Part shown: positions 12,877 through 25,774 of the stretch, in pieces | Layout: the number at the start of each line of letters is the position of its first letter | Position numbering within the stretch: position 1 is the stretch's first letter | Source of the DNA: Piper betle | Lineage: Eukaryota; Streptophyta; Magnoliopsida; Piperales; Piperaceae | Direction of reading: 5' to 3' | Length of the DNA stretch: 64,000 nucleotides | Assembly: GCA_033002965.1 (NCBI GenBank) | Contig: JAURVB010012932.1 | Location: forward strand, 1 to 64,000 | Translations under genes and position numbers: made by a program | Notes under the pieces: model-generated | Seen by the model: the letters and a program-made list of their open reading frames with translations, nothing else | The model's database searches: none | Told to the model about the DNA's origin: nothing

Positions 12877-14611
12877 ATGGCCAACAATATGAATGCCTCT
12901 TCGTCACAACTTCTCCTACTTGCTTTTATGGCCTTCGCAGTCTTGTTGGGAAGGCAGAGGCTAGGGCCTTCTTTGTCTTCGGCGACTCACTCGTCGACAA
13001 TGGCAACAATGACTTCTTAGCAACCTCTGCTAGAGCAGACTCACCTCCTTATGGAATAGACTATCCCACTCACCGTCCTACGGGCCGCTTCTCCAACGGC
13101 CTCAACATACCGGACCTTATCAGTTTAGTATCATCCATTGTCTGCTTTCACATTTAAATGAAAACCATGATGCACTACTTGCAGAAACGTGAAATGCTAA
13201 GTTTTTTGTATGTAAAAATGAGAGCTAAGTTGGTGTTGCTTTTGTTGTAGGTGAGCGTCTGGGGGAGGAGTCCACATTGCCTTACTTGAGCCCCCAACTC
13301 AGTGGACAAAAGTTATTGGTTGGAGCCAACTTTGCATCGGCTGGGATTGGAATTCTTAATGACACTGGCATCCAATTTGTAAGCTCTTTGTCATACTGGA
13401 AGCATATTTTTCTGTGAACTTGAATATTTTCTTGTAAAGCGACAGTTAATATTCACATGAATGCATGCGTATTCATTCAATCAAAATCATTCTCCTCTGC
13501 TGTGTTTCTCGTTGAAAAAATGACATTCAATTATTACAAGAATGGTTTAGTGATTCGGGTTGCACTATTTGTGTCTTTCCATTTCAGATAAACATAATCA
13601 GAATCTTCCAGCAATTGCAATACTTCGCACAATATCAGAGGAGGGTGAGTTCTCTTATTGGACAAACAGAAGCCAAGAAGCTCGTGAAGAATGCTCTAGT
13701 TCTCATCACAATGGGTGGTAATGACTTCGTTAACAACTACTTCCTGGTGCCCAACTCGTTGAGATCTCGCCAATTTTCCCTGCCCGACTACGTTACCTTT
13801 CTCATCACCGAATACAGAAAAATCCTACTGGTAATAATATTTTCATCATCTTCTTCATGCTACCATTATCTTAAATACCTATACGGCTAACAGTATAGAT
13901 ATTGTGACATTAATTAATTGTTTTAACGTTTAAGTTCATGAGTTGATACCCATTAAGAAAAGGTGAAATTTTAACATTAAATAAAGTTTTAATATCATCT
14001 CATCATATACCTTATTATTGATTGCAGAAACTCCACAAGCTGGGAGCAAGACAGGTGCTAGTCACCGGAACAGGGCCGCTGGGGTGCGTGCCGGCGGAGC
14101 TAGCCATGCGCAGTCGCAACGGCGAGTGCGTGCCGGTGCTGCAAAGAGCCGCGGAGCTCTTCAATCCGCAGCTGGAGAGTATGTTGAATGGGCTCAACAG
14201 CCGGATCGGGTCTCACGTCTTCACTGCCATCAACACCAAACTCATGCACAACGATTTCATCTCCAACCCGGGAGCATACGGTATATAAAAAAACTCACCA
14301 ACACGCATCACTACCACAAGTTATGACGTTTGATATACATAGACTGATCTTAAAATATGGTTGTTATCTAACAGGTTTTGTGACGGCAAAGGTGGCTTGT
14401 TGCGGCCAGGGACCATACAATGGGCTTGGCTTGTGCACTCAACTCTCAAACCTTTGCTCCAACAGAGATCAATATGCATTTTGGGATCCATTCCACCCTT
14501 CAGAGAAGGCAAACAGGTATAATCGTGCAACAAATGTTTTCAGGGTCCATTAACTACATGAAGCCCATGAATTTGAGCTCCTTGTTGGCCATGATGGATT
14601 CAAGGGATTGA
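12877..14611 (+). pseudogene. GDSL esterase/lipase (SGNH hydrolase), frame broken twice
   Basis: A secreted SGNH hydrolase acting on ester substrates. Exons: 12877-13122, 13251-13378, 13588-13830, 14028-14280, and a last exon from about 14375 to 14611; this five-exon layout is usual for the family. The signal peptide includes [14 protein letters not shown]. The catalytic blocks are all present: [13 protein letters not shown] (block I Ser), [11 protein letters not shown] (block II Gly), [11 protein letters not shown] (block III Asn), [10 protein letters not shown] (block V Asp and His). The reading frame breaks just before block I (near 12950, equivalent to one missing base) and again after block V (near 14518, equivalent to one extra base); the conserved C-terminus [14 protein letters not shown] resumes in the shifted frame. 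Splice sites are intact. This is either a young pseudogene or a good gene with two sequence errors. Confidence 0.8.
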
Positions 14612-14922
14612 AGTTGGATTGGGATACCACCATGGCCCGAGTTGAAGATGACAAAAAGGCCACCTGGTGGATCTGCCCCTGATAATCTGATTAGTTTCCA
14701 TCTTGTAGTGAGCAGTTGATCATTATGTTCATTTAGGTCTTGAAATTGCTGTTGAGTTGCGTGCAATAATTGCTTCGGCAATGTACTGGCATAATTGAGC
14801 GGACACGAAATTAATTTGGTCCTGCTCCTTTGTTTAATTCATTTTCAAAGTTTTATATTAATCACTTCTTGTTGGGTTTTCCTTTTGAGTATAGCTACCT
14901 TCTCTTTGAAAAGGCCGGAAAT

Positions 14923-15056
14923 CTTTGGCTCATGGTAGTTCCCAAATTTTTAGATATCCACCATAACACTCAATCAAAGAGCAGGAGTTCTTTGGCTCAT
15001 GGTAGTTCCCAAATTTTTTATCAATTATAGATATCCACCGCAAAACTCAATCAAAC
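14923..15056. repeat. Tandem direct duplication, period 67, downstream of the GDSL gene
   Basis: Two copies begin with ctttggctcatggtagttcc at 14923 and 14990. Both contain agatatccac and end in actcaatcaaa; the second has a small insertion and a few changes. It is non-coding and lies in the probable 3' flank. Confidence 0.75.
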
Positions 15057-17255
15057 GATTATATATTATATATATCTTGAAAAGATCCAAAACTTAGCTT
15101 CAAGAATATAATTGTTATCAAATTTCTTTCATTTAATATAAAATTTTATCCATCAAAACTATCATAACAAATTATTATAAGATCTCATTAAAATCTCAAC
15201 ACCAACTAATAAGATATATTTTGTTGAAAAACTATCATGAATTTGGTGATCTAAAAGACTGCTGAGATAAAGAAAACGACACAAAAAAATATGGCATTAA
15301 TCAGATTTAACAAATAGTGTCGCCCTATGACAATAAAATAAAAAAATATTCTTCAGAATTCTGATCGAAAATGCAAGTAAAAACTTTACTTATCTCTATA
15401 TTCATGAGTATTAAATTGTATAACTGCTACGGTTTGAAAATGCCAGCAAACTTGAAAATCGGTGGATTTTGAAAAGCCGTGTAGATATCACATTTGCCCG
15501 TGATTTATTAAAACTAGTGATATTTTTCCTTCCAACGAGAAACAGCTGTACGAGGAGGAATCGATCGAGGAGATCCTGCATATAACATACACGCTCCCTG
15601 AGGAGGGAAAGAGCAAATTGGAATTGTGAATCAACGATATATTTTTGAGAAGGTTATGATTGATTAGACAAGTAGAGGAAGAACTGCATCGAATTTTGAC
15701 AATTGAGAGGTGTTGTGGTCCATGTTTTACTCAAATGTCGCATCTTCGTCCTTAGTACTTGCGAGGGACGTTACTTCGATTAATTAGTTTATTATGGATT
15801 GCAGTCTGATTAGTTGACCCAAGCCATGACTTAATGTGAGAAGCGCATATGTTTTATATTAATTTTCTGTTTTATGTTTTTCGTTTCATAGACTTACCGT
15901 AGAAACAACCGCATCACAGATTCAGATGACTTCACGGGCAACCAAATTAGAGAGAGAGGTAATGTTGGATTTTTTGTTCATATTTGAAACGTAACACGCA
16001 TGTGTACATTTCTGGAATCTTTATGAACGAACACAGGAGCGGTAGAAATTATGATGGACATCAAAAGAATATACATGTACCACTATTAGTTTGACGAGTC
16101 AGTCTTGGTCATGTTAAAAAAGCCAATCCAAATTAGCAAACCCAAATACATTTGTTCACGTTTTTTTGTTTTGTTTTTTTTAAACTGTTCTATAGTGGTC
16201 CATAGATTCAAGTTCAACACGGCATTGAAAGAGATAAATATAATAGTTAGAATTTCCGGGCCCTGCCTTATTTACATTGGGAGTGAATTAGAATCTGGTA
16301 TTTCCACCACCATTTCCGTAATATTCTTTCTTCTAACTGCCGTCATCCACTTACTATGATAGTTCAACTTATTGCGCCTAAATTCAACTCGTCCTCTGCC
16401 CAATCCACTTAGTGTTCTAATCTTTGCTCCTCTGACCTTTATTGCCACGCTTTTGGTAGGGATCCATAAGTTGGCCCTAACTTTTGCCACCATTTACCTT
16501 GGTCTTTCGTCTAGTTTGGGTGGTTAGTGTTCACTTTTCGACTCTAGGTTTCTTGCCTGGAATGATTAGCATGCTTAACTGTTCTTCGTATTTTTCTACT
16601 TAAATTGGCTTAATATAGCTTTATCAGATAACTAAGAAACTGTGATCTTTTGTACAAAGTATTAATTAGTTGTGTGTAGCATCTCAACGTTGCCACGCTA
16701 CCCGTGCTGAACTCAATCAACTCCATGCCACTTTATTATCATAGTTTTAATATTTCCCGAGTCAACTCTAAAATCCCCAGAGTTGATTTTACTCCACATT
16801 TCATAAAATCAAATTTTATGAATGACTCAATAATGAATGATTTAACAATTAATATCTTGAGTCTAATAATAAAAGTTATTAAAATAGATTACCTTCTGTT
16901 TAGATTACCTAATCAATATTTGTAAGCAAGATAAACCATATATTTATCAATCTAATATATCGAAAGATCAATATATATTAATTTCATATAATTATTTTTT
17001 CTTATAATTTAAAATCTAATATAAATGACTCTAAGTCGGCTTAAGTCGACTCTAAATTGACTCCACTCTATGGTACGTGGCGTCAAGTTCAAGTTTCGAA
17101 TACGTACAATGGATGAATCATATTATTTAAGTCAAATTTAAATTTTTTATATAGAAAAAACTACCCTCATTGTCTAAACGTCTTTATAATCCAAGGATTG
17201 ATATTAAAATTAGTTTATGAAAAAGTATAAGCTAACATTGATACTAATTATTATC

Positions 17256-17299
<44 letters not shown>

Positions 17300-18162
17300 A
17301 TTATGGCTTCTATTAAGAAGTTTATTGTTATAAAAATATTATATGTGTTTTTTACAAATAAATGTATTTTTTATACTCAAAATGTCTAAGTAAGTTTTTG
17401 TACGGACTTAAATTTTATTATTAAATCTAATCAAATACAGGAAAAAAATCAATCAAACTCGATCAAATATTTGACCATTTAAAAAAAGTAACCAAAAAGT
17501 TCATGAAACAATTCAGCTCAAATTTTTCAAATTTTATAAATGTCACACTTAAGGTGGAAAACGTAGAAATTAGTAAATAGTTAAAGTGAAAACCAACCAT
17601 CTATCCTTACAACTACAGTTTTTAATAAGGCATCGTATAGACTGGCCCTACGGACCCGTTATGCTAGCATTACTCCCTTCAAATTCATTACGATTAATCC
17701 TTTGTATTATTTGAATTTATATAAAATTTTTTTAATATGAAAAGTTTGGATTTTTGTTGAAAATTATAATATTTTAACTAATATATAATTAAATATTTAT
17801 AAAAATATTTCAAATATCTTATAAAATATTATATATATAATTTTAAATTTTAATCGAATCTAATTCGACCTAATTAAACCAAATATTATCTTAATCGGAA
17901 ATGTAACCGATATTTAAAACTATGTCAGGACAGTACACTATATTAAATGCCATCCACGGGCAGGCTACAAACCACAGCCCATGGGATAGCAGTCAAATTC
18001 GGATTCGGTCAAGTGGGACGCCTAGCTTTTCAGAGTTTCACACCGGTCGGATATCCGGCATCGGCCAAATCCAACAGGTCACAAAATAGCCGCGTAATTT
18101 ACCATGTCCGGACCCGCTCCGAGATTACCGCTTTTCAATTGCGCGCTCTTTTCTCCCCCGCC
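15057..18162. other. AT-rich spacer upstream of TH2, with (TA)n tract
   Basis: About 3.1 kb, strongly AT-rich, with a (TA)n microsatellite at 17259-17290 followed by a short ACACAC. No conserved coding frame or RNA gene was recognised. The stretch from about 17930 becomes GC-richer and forms the TH2 promoter. Confidence 0.45.
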
Positions 18163-18169
18163 TATAAAA
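18163..18169 (+). promoter_or_regulatory. TATA box of TH2
   Basis: TATAAAA in a C-rich setting (cctataaaacccc), 88 bases upstream of the ATG at 18251. A start site about 30 bases downstream would exclude the ATG at 18104 from the main transcript, and this is why I start the protein at 18251. Confidence 0.65.
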
Positions 18170-18250
18170 CCCCCTCCCTCCTCCCCTTTTCTCGCCCATC
18201 ATCTCGCTCGTCGCCGCCTTGCCGGACTCCGGCGACCTATTCCGACGTCG

Positions 18251-21200
18251 ATGGCGGCTGTTACGGCGGCGGACGGCCAGGCTGCGCGGTTGTGGGCAAA
18301 GTTCCGGGAGGAGGCGGCGGTAGTGCTGTTGTCGCCGTTCGTTGTTTGCTTGGCGGCTGGGAGCTTGCCGATGGAGGACTTCCATGGCTGCATCACGCAG
18401 GAAGAGTACTTCTTGAAGGCCTTTGTCAAGGCGTGAGTTGTTTGGTTGATGTTTTTGTTTCTCTTTTTCTGTGTTTTGGTTTCGTTTTGGAGGTTTTGAT
18501 TTGATGTTTGGCCTGGTTGGATTTTAGGTACGAGATGGCCGAGGAGTGGGCCGATGATGATGACGACAAGGCGGCCATGCGTGAGATGCGGGAAAATTCG
18601 ATCCAGAATTTGAAGGTTCTTGATTCGGTTCTTCAAGTAAGATCCCAAGTTTGGTTGATTAATTCAATGTTGTTTTATATTAGTTTAAAGATTATTTGTT
18701 TCTTTTAATATTGTCCGCAGGTCTTTGTCTTTGTTTGTGTGTTGACATGCTAGTGAATCAGGTGGCACAAGTTTTCTGGTTGCTTGTGAAACCTATACAG
18801 TACCAATTTGTCCTGTTTATTGTCTTCTTTTTTGCCTTTTCATATAATTAATTTGCAGGTCTGTTGAAATGTTGATGAGATTAATAGTTAATTTCTTTGA
18901 TATTTTGATGAATCAGGTTGTTGAATCAATCAAAATATACTCTAGTCTGAAACAATGTTAGTAATATGCATTCAATTTAGTTTTAGCCATTTGGACTTGA
19001 AATTTTGAAGTACGAGAGCACTTTTAGGATGTAAGTGATATGCTTTTTACTGAGTCATAGAATGGTAGAAGATCTAATGATGAAAAGGTTCGATTTTCAT
19101 TTGATGTCATGTTGTGCAAAAAGCGTCCGGCCTTTTTCGGTTTTTGAGCGCTAGTTTAAGCGTTTCCTTTTGGCGTTTTCCAAAAATATCTGTGTTAGTC
19201 TTCTTCTGTCTCTTCACCACATACACTTCATTGGTAGCATTACCAAGGATGGGCAGAAATTTTTCTCATAAATCTTTACAAAGAAAATGTCTCTTTTGCA
19301 GGAATGGGGTGTTGATCTTGCAAAAGAGCATAATCCTACTATGGCAACAAGTAAATACACCGATTTCTTAACTGCCACTGCTTCTGGGAAGGTTGATGGA
19401 GAAAAAGGTCTATTGAAACTTGGAACACCTTTTGAGAAGACCAAAATTGCAGCTTATACTGTTGGTGCCATGATTCCTTGTCTCAAGCTTTATGCGTATA
19501 TAGCCGAGGAAATGCATAAATTTATAGATCCAGATGATAGCGGTCACCTTTACAGAAAATGGATAGATAATTACTCATCTGAGACGTTTGAGGTCAGAAA
19601 GACGTATGAACTCAATTGCTTTGCTTAAACAGTCAGCAACTGCTGGTACTCATAAATCTATTTATCTACTGTAGGCGTCAGTCGTACAAATTGAAGATTT
19701 GCTTTATAATCTGAGTGTCTCTTTGACGGGTGAAGAGCTTGATATAATTGAGAGACTTTATCATCAAGCTTTAAAACTGAAAATTGATTTCTTTTCCAAT
19801 TCGGCAGTTGGCCAAAGATCAGTGATTCCTTTTTGTAAAATGCACGATCCTGATAAAGATAAACTTGTCATTTTTTCTGATTTTGATTTGACGTGCACTG
19901 TTGTTGATTCGTCTGCCATCTTAGCTGAAGTCGCAATACAATCAGCACCTAAGACTGATCAGATTGTACCAGAAAAGTTGAATGCTCAGAAGCCATATAC
20001 AGAAATAAAAGTGAAGTGGGATTCTATTTCCAAGCAATATACAGATGAATATGAGCTCTGCATCGACAGTATTCTGTCTTCTGATAAAGGTAATTCTTAG
20101 ATGCTGTGTTGAGTGAAAAAACACGGTGGTACATGATGAAGAAAAATCACAGTTTAAGCAGACCACTTATTCTGTCCTTTTTCGTGGTTGTAGTGGAAAG
20201 TTTCAACTATCAAGGTCTATGCAAAGCTCTTGAGCAAGTTTCGATTTTTGAGAAGCAGGCAAATTCTCGTGTGATTGAATTGGGAGTTTTGAAGGGCTTG
20301 GATTTGGAGGATGTGAAGCGTGCGGGAGAGCATTTGGTACTTCAGAATGGCTGCATGAATTTTTTTCAGCAAGTTGTTGTAAGGAAAGTAGAGCTAAATG
20401 TGGATATTCATTTAATTTCGTACTGTTGGAGCGGGGATATCATCAGATCAGCGTTCTCATCAGGTACTTTTAATTGTTTTTGTTTCTCGACGGGTATATA
20501 ACAGAGGCCATAGATACTAACATTGACTGTTCGATCAAGAATGTAGTCTATTTCTTTTCAAGAAAATGATTGGTGCAGAATGCATTTGTATGTCATACTG
20601 TTTCCGAACTTCTAATACCTTCTTGCATGTTTTTTCTGCCATGATATATGTGGGCATACGTACCGTAATTTCTGTTGCCAGCCTTCACACATGATTCGAA
20701 TTTCGGCTTTCATTTTGTACAGCCCAATGGCCATATGAAATTGCGGATGAAATTTATTTGACGGAGTACCATATTCACTTCCGCATATAGCAATTTTTTT
20801 ATGAATTGATTTCCTAGTAAAAGACAAGTTATATTTTCATAATAAAACGTGCTCATGTTTGATGCCAAGTGTTTTGTTTTGGCCTTTGGCTTGATTCTTC
20901 AACTGTTTGAAGGTATTCCCCTAATTGTATAGTGGAAGATAAGAGATTTTTATCTTTGGGCGGCCAATTACTTGTTTACGTCTCATTTCTAGAAGAGAAT
21001 GATGTAGTGCTGTGTGCAGATTTGAATAATTCTTTGTAATAATTTCTGGATGAGCAGGTGGTCTTGATTCCCTTAATGTACATTCAAATGAGCTCGCATA
21101 CGAAAGCACTCTTACAACAGGAGAAATTGTCAAGAAAATCGAGTCCCCCATTGAGAAAGTGCAGACATTTAAGGACATTCTACTAAAATCTGGCGGCTCT

Positions 21201-21470
21201 GGCGAGCATATATCTGTGTACATTGGGGACACTGTAGGAGATTTGCTCTGCTTGCTTGAGGCGGATGTTGGTATTGTCATCAGATCTAGCCTAAGCCTCA
21301 GGAGATTATGCCACCACTTTGGTGTCGCATTCGTTCCTCTCTCGGCTGGAGTGATGAGGAAACAGAAGGAGCTTGTGGAAGGAAGTATTCCTTGGAAGGG
21401 CCTAAGTGGCGTTCTGTATGAAGTGTCTGGCTGGGCAGAGATAAAAGCATTCTTGTTAGGTTCAAGTTAG
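18251..21470 (+). CDS. TH2: Bifunctional TH2: TenA-like domain fused to HAD thiamine monophosphate phosphatase
   Basis: TH2 dephosphorylates thiamine monophosphate to thiamine, the last step before pyrophosphorylation in plants; its TenA_E part is a salvage-type aminohydrolase. Exons: 18251-18432, 18528-18636, 19302-19592, 19675-20089, 20194-20463, 21058-21470; phases close and give 559 residues. TenA region: residues 1 to about 240, with SPFVVCLAAGSL, FLKAFVKAYEMAEEWADDDD, YTDFLTATASGKV, PFEKTKIAAYTVGAMIPC and KWIDNYSSETFEAS. HAD region: from about 275, with nucleophile motif DFDLTCTVVDSS (DxD), SYCWSGDIIRSAFSSG, and YIGDTVGDLLCLLEADVGIV as the magnesium-binding motif. The end is WKGLSGVLYEVSGWAEIKAF. 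No lesions were seen. Translation could begin upstream at a non-ATG codon, since 18194-18250 would add a basic, Arg-rich leader in frame. Confidence 0.95.
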
Positions 21471-21489
21471 CAGCTCTCTTCATGACACT

Positions 21490-21565
21490 GGTCGAAGCAG
21501 ACGTCTCTCCATACATACACTGGTTGAAGCAGACCTCTCTCCATACATACACTGGTTGGAGCAGA
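21490..21565. repeat. Short tandem repeat in TH2 3' UTR, period 32
   Basis: Two full units starting ggt(c/t)gaagcagac at 21490 and 21522, and a partial third at 21554, each full unit followed by tctctccatacatacact. It starts 20 bases after the stop codon, so it should be in the 3' UTR. Confidence 0.8.
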
Positions 21566-23134
21566 TTTTGGTATATAGACAGTAGTATATTTCTGTGAAG
21601 GCCAAATTTTTGAAGTGCCCTCCGACCGTTCATTCTTTGGTGAGTGGTATACCTAACCCCTTCATAGGTCATTAGGCTCATATACGTGGATTTTTTTCTT
21701 TCACTGCAAATTGTTGAATGGTAGAGTTTGAGCACCTTTTAGTTCTCCAAATAATTTCTTGGAGACAAGATGTCAGACCAAATGCAATAATCATTTTAGG
21801 AATCTTTCAAATAAATGTAATGGGATGGCCATCACCATCTCCTTCCTAGGCGCTGGCGTGTTATGTTGCATGTTAGCCATCGGCGAGGGGAGAGAGGACT
21901 ACAGAGACAGGAAGTAGATGGTACCCCGACGGACGGTTTTGGGGCTTCGGCCGGCTAATTCAAGTTGAGCATGGGTTGTTCACGACTCCGACCATGCCTG
22001 TTTCTGATTTTAGTCAGTTTAACCCGGTCCAATCCAAGGAGTTTTTGAATATGTAAGGTTTATCAGAGAAAATTCTTTTGGGACGACCAAAACTACCATC
22101 AGTGACCTGGAAGTATAAACTGGAGCGACTACTCGGGTGTGAATGTGCGTAAATTAAAAAAAATTAGCCAGTATAAATGTTAAGTATGTCAGCTGTGTAT
22201 GTGTGAATCAGAGGAAAAAAGTTTTATATCAATAATGCAAAGAGATTGGATAGATAATGTGAAATACTAAACCATGTAAGCTCATCGAGGTAAAAAGAAA
22301 AAAGAAAAAAGAAAAAGCTCAGGGATGGCTGATTTTTGTGGTTGGGTAATGATAAGAATAGTTTTAATCTACCAAGGACAACTGGCTGGATGAGTAGTTC
22401 GGGAAAATAAAAGTTCCGATAATAATTTGACCTGTTTATGAGAATTGATAAGATCATAGGTTGGATGCAGTTTTTAAAAGAAAATGATTGGTTAAGAAAA
22501 ATTATAATCTATTAAGCACAACTTTAATATCGTAGTTTTTAAAATACGGATCTCCTTCAATTGTAAATAAGAAGATTGTTTAGGAAAACGAAAGTTTATA
22601 TCCCACATCGTAAGGAGAGACAACTAAAAGGTCGACTCGGGGTGCATAAAATTGCCGTGGAGGCGTAGATGCAATCCATCTTTGCGCTTGGGGCAATGAC
22701 GCAGCTAGTGAGGTTATAACCGAGGCGCGTCTATTGCTGGTTGAAAACTATTTCCAAACCCCCTCTTTGGCCTACCCAGTAGGCCACTGAGAATTTCTGG
22801 AAGGGTTCCCTTCATTGGGTAAAGCCCTACAATCAACGTACAAATAAAAGCTCTCTTCCCTTACATTAGAAAGGTCTACCTTTCAAAATGTATCTGCTAG
22901 CTAGACATGGAGAAATGACAGCTTCGAGATTCATTTCATTCTTTCGTTCTTCCAAGATGGACACGTACGCATACTGTTAAAGAAATGACGAGAAGAAAGA
23001 CCAGCAAACTCTGCACGTTAACACACATTTTGGTTAAAACCATGACACAGTTGTGCAGTTCATAACAAACAGCACTTGTCTACGGTAGCTTAATATGTAC
23101 GTTCCTCGCATTCATAAACATGCTTCTCCAAGAG
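21566..23134. other. Spacer with an unexplained GC-richer block near 22600-22870
   Basis: Between convergent TH2 and the AWPM-19-like gene. Most is AT-rich. From about 22590 a block begins with tatcccacatcg, a phrase frequent near plant retroelement ends, followed by GC-richer sequence to about 22870. It carries no coding frame I recognise. It may be a retroelement remnant, but no terminal repeats were found. Confidence 0.35.
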
Positions 23135-23943
23135 CTAGACTTGGGTCGCCGTGCTGCCTTTAGGATCAACACCAGCACCGCCATGTCCGCTGTCGATGTC
23201 TCTATAGCCAGGTCCATACTTGGTGCAAAACATGCCTGCATGAAGTAGAAGTAGGTACAAAAGCTGTGTGAAGGTGAGGATGATGATGAAAGCCTCCAGC
23301 ACCCTCAACCTCCACCCTCTGTACCCCCCAACGTTGATCTCCTTGCATGCCAACCTATGAAACACCATGCAAGCTCACACAATAATTAGACATTACATTA
23401 GATAAATTAATATGGTAAATATTGCAGCTAGTACCAATAAAGAAGTATACACTTTTAAGTGTTCATTTTGTACCCGAAAGCTAGGGCTGTAATAGCCCAC
23501 GCAATAATAGACGTAGATGCAGCAGAGGCAAGGCTATCGTTCCTCCATGCTCTTATGTGGTTTCCTCCTGCGAGCTTTGAGGCTACGCCCAGCACACCGG
23601 CTAGAATTGAGAAAAGTAGAAAATAGGACGTTGCACCATTGCCAGTCACACCTGCAGGACAGGACCGGGATTCAAGTAACATTAGTCATCAAATTTCCCT
23701 CAAAACAAATTAAGAAAGACTTAATTAACAATCAGCACTCACGTCACCTCAGAATATTTGAAAATCAGTAAACACGTAATACAATAGAATTTCGAGTAAA
23801 AGTACATATATACCCGGGTGATGCGTCTGGCCATTGATGAACTTGTTGAGGTTCCAACTGGCAAGCCCAACAACAAAGAGGTACAAGATGAGGTTCAAAA
23901 ACAGCAACGGCGCTGCTACGTTTCGTCCCACCGTCCGAGCCAT
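23135..23943 (-). CDS. AWPM-19-like (PM19) four-helix membrane protein
   Basis: AWPM-19/PM19 proteins are small plasma-membrane proteins induced by ABA and desiccation; some have been reported as ABA importers. Exons on the minus strand: 23814-23943, 23474-23651, 23135-23354, phases closing to 175 residues. The start MARTVGRNVAAPLLFLN is the family's usual N-terminus. Four hydrophobic segments are visible: LLFLNLILYLFVVGLASW (with LNKFINGQTHHPG after it), TSYFLLFSILAGVLGVASKL, ASTSIIAWAITALAFGLACK, and VLEAFIIILTFTQLLYLLLL. The conserved NHIRAWRNDSLA loop and GGYRGWRLR loop lie between them, and YGPGYRD is near the C-terminus. No lesions. ABRE-like elements lie about 235-305 bases upstream of the start. 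Confidence 0.92.
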
Positions 23944-24177
23944 GCTCTCGCCTCTTATCAGTACAATAACGTCAACCTCCCTTAGTTTCCGGTCACACCA
24001 ACACAAACAACAATAGGAAAACAAAAGCGAGCGCCCTTCCCTTTTACTCCTTCAACCGAGCAAGACAAGACGAGCATTAAACCAAACCTTCTAGTGTGTG
24101 AATACATACATATGGTCTAAGCATAGATAAAAGAGAAGGTGGGAAAGAAGCCATGGGATTTGTAAGGGCCTTAGGGG

Positions 24178-24248
24178 GACGTGTCGTTGGCTTGGGGCGG
24201 CTATGGGCGGAACAGCGCTTGGGAGGTCACACGTGGAACGCCACGCGT
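24178..24248 (-). promoter_or_regulatory. ABRE/G-box cluster upstream of the AWPM-19-like gene
   Basis: Within 71 bases there are GACGTGTC (24178-24185), a palindromic G-box CACGTG (24230-24235, in acacgtgg) and ACGCGT (24243-24248), resembling ABRE and CE3 coupling elements bound by bZIP factors in ABA signalling. They lie 235-305 bases upstream of the start codon of the minus-strand gene at 23943, a usual promoter distance. Function is inferred from motif and family expression habits only. Confidence 0.5.
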
Positions 24249-25729
24249 TGGTAGTCAGACTCCATGTGTAACGTCAGAATGGGGATTTGCATGGATGAGA
24301 GGATGGAAGGGCGAGGCGTTTGTTGCAGGGCCGTTCGTGTTCGGCGTGGAAAAGAGTGGGCGAGAGCTCGGCGGCTCGCTCCAGGTTTCGGTTGGGGAAC
24401 TCAAAAGCCTAAGCACGTCGAGCTCTTCCTAGCCTTAAAAAGGAGATTTAAACCATTTAAACTTAATTAATTAAATCATTCTATTTGCCTTAAAATAAAA
24501 AACCCAAATGGGCGTAGTATCGATGCAAACCCTTCATTGAGGGTGGGTATGTCTGGTCGGGTGTCGTCTCGAAGCTGCGGTTGCGGTTAAAGTTCATCTG
24601 TTCGGATATATTTTGAGTTGTTTTATTTTATTCATGTCGTTAAAAGAAATTATGAATAAAAAAATGATATGTTTAATATTATCTATTGATGAGAGAATTA
24701 AGTTTAATTATTAGAGAAATTTTTTATAATGATAAGATTACCCTTTAATTGAATAAATAAATTTTAATAAAATGTCACGGCTGTCTATAAGGTGGCAAGA
24801 TTGGGCTGACCCTAGCCCTGTGCAGTCATACCCAACCACGGGCAGCCACACTTGGATCGCCTATGGCCCATGGGTGATCAGACCTGCTCCCGGTTACGAC
24901 TGACTGACGTGGCGGTCCCAATCGATATCCTTGCAATTAAAGATATTTTAAAATTTTTTCAAGTTAAAATATTTTAGACAATTCTATTTTTCCTCTTTTT
25001 TTATAATTAGGCCTTATTTTTCTACCATAAGGTGATCTAAAAAATTCTCCTTTTATGATAAAAAGTTACAGCAAAAATCATAGGTTTAAATCAGCTTTCT
25101 AGTATTCAGTATATATAGTAATTACTAATTAATTATATTATAATGTAAATTTTTACTATTTAAAGTGTGCGTTATTATTATCATTATTTTTTACTATATC
25201 AAGTGTGCGTTATTTTATATATTTACATCTTAAAACTTTTTACCAAAATGCCATTACAATACTCCCTGGTAATTCCAAATGGGCCATCATATACCAAGCA
25301 TTTTTAAGAGAACGAAATCCCTAATTATAAGAAATAACAATTTTATATTGGAAAAAATAATTAAAATATAAATACATGTATATATCATGACGAAATTAGA
25401 TTTTTTATTTATTTAAATTGATTGAAATTGGACTAACAAGAATGTAGATACTATTAAATTTGGTTCAAATTAAAAAAATATAAAATACTATACGGATGTT
25501 TTCCACCAGCGTTCTCCTCCACCTACATCCTATTATGACTACTTAAGTATTGAATACACTTAAACTATTTAATTTTTTTGAACTTGTTCGTGAACTCGAA
25601 ACTGACTTAATTAAAAGCTAAAAGTACCTTACTTTAAAAAATACAATTAATATGGATTGAATCCACAACCTTGAAATTATCAATTTGAATACTTATCATA
25701 TCAACTATATCACTTCTTTGTTATTATAT

Positions 25730-25774
<45 letters not shown>

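Noticed and set aside
14517..14543. A 27-base GT...AG segment that would repair the GDSL C-terminal frame if it were an intron
   Set aside because: Far too short for plant splicing; a simple indel explains the shift better.
18104..18250. Upstream ATG as the start of TH2
   Set aside because: It lies upstream of a good TATA box, so it should not be in the main transcript; kept only as a finding about a possible leader.
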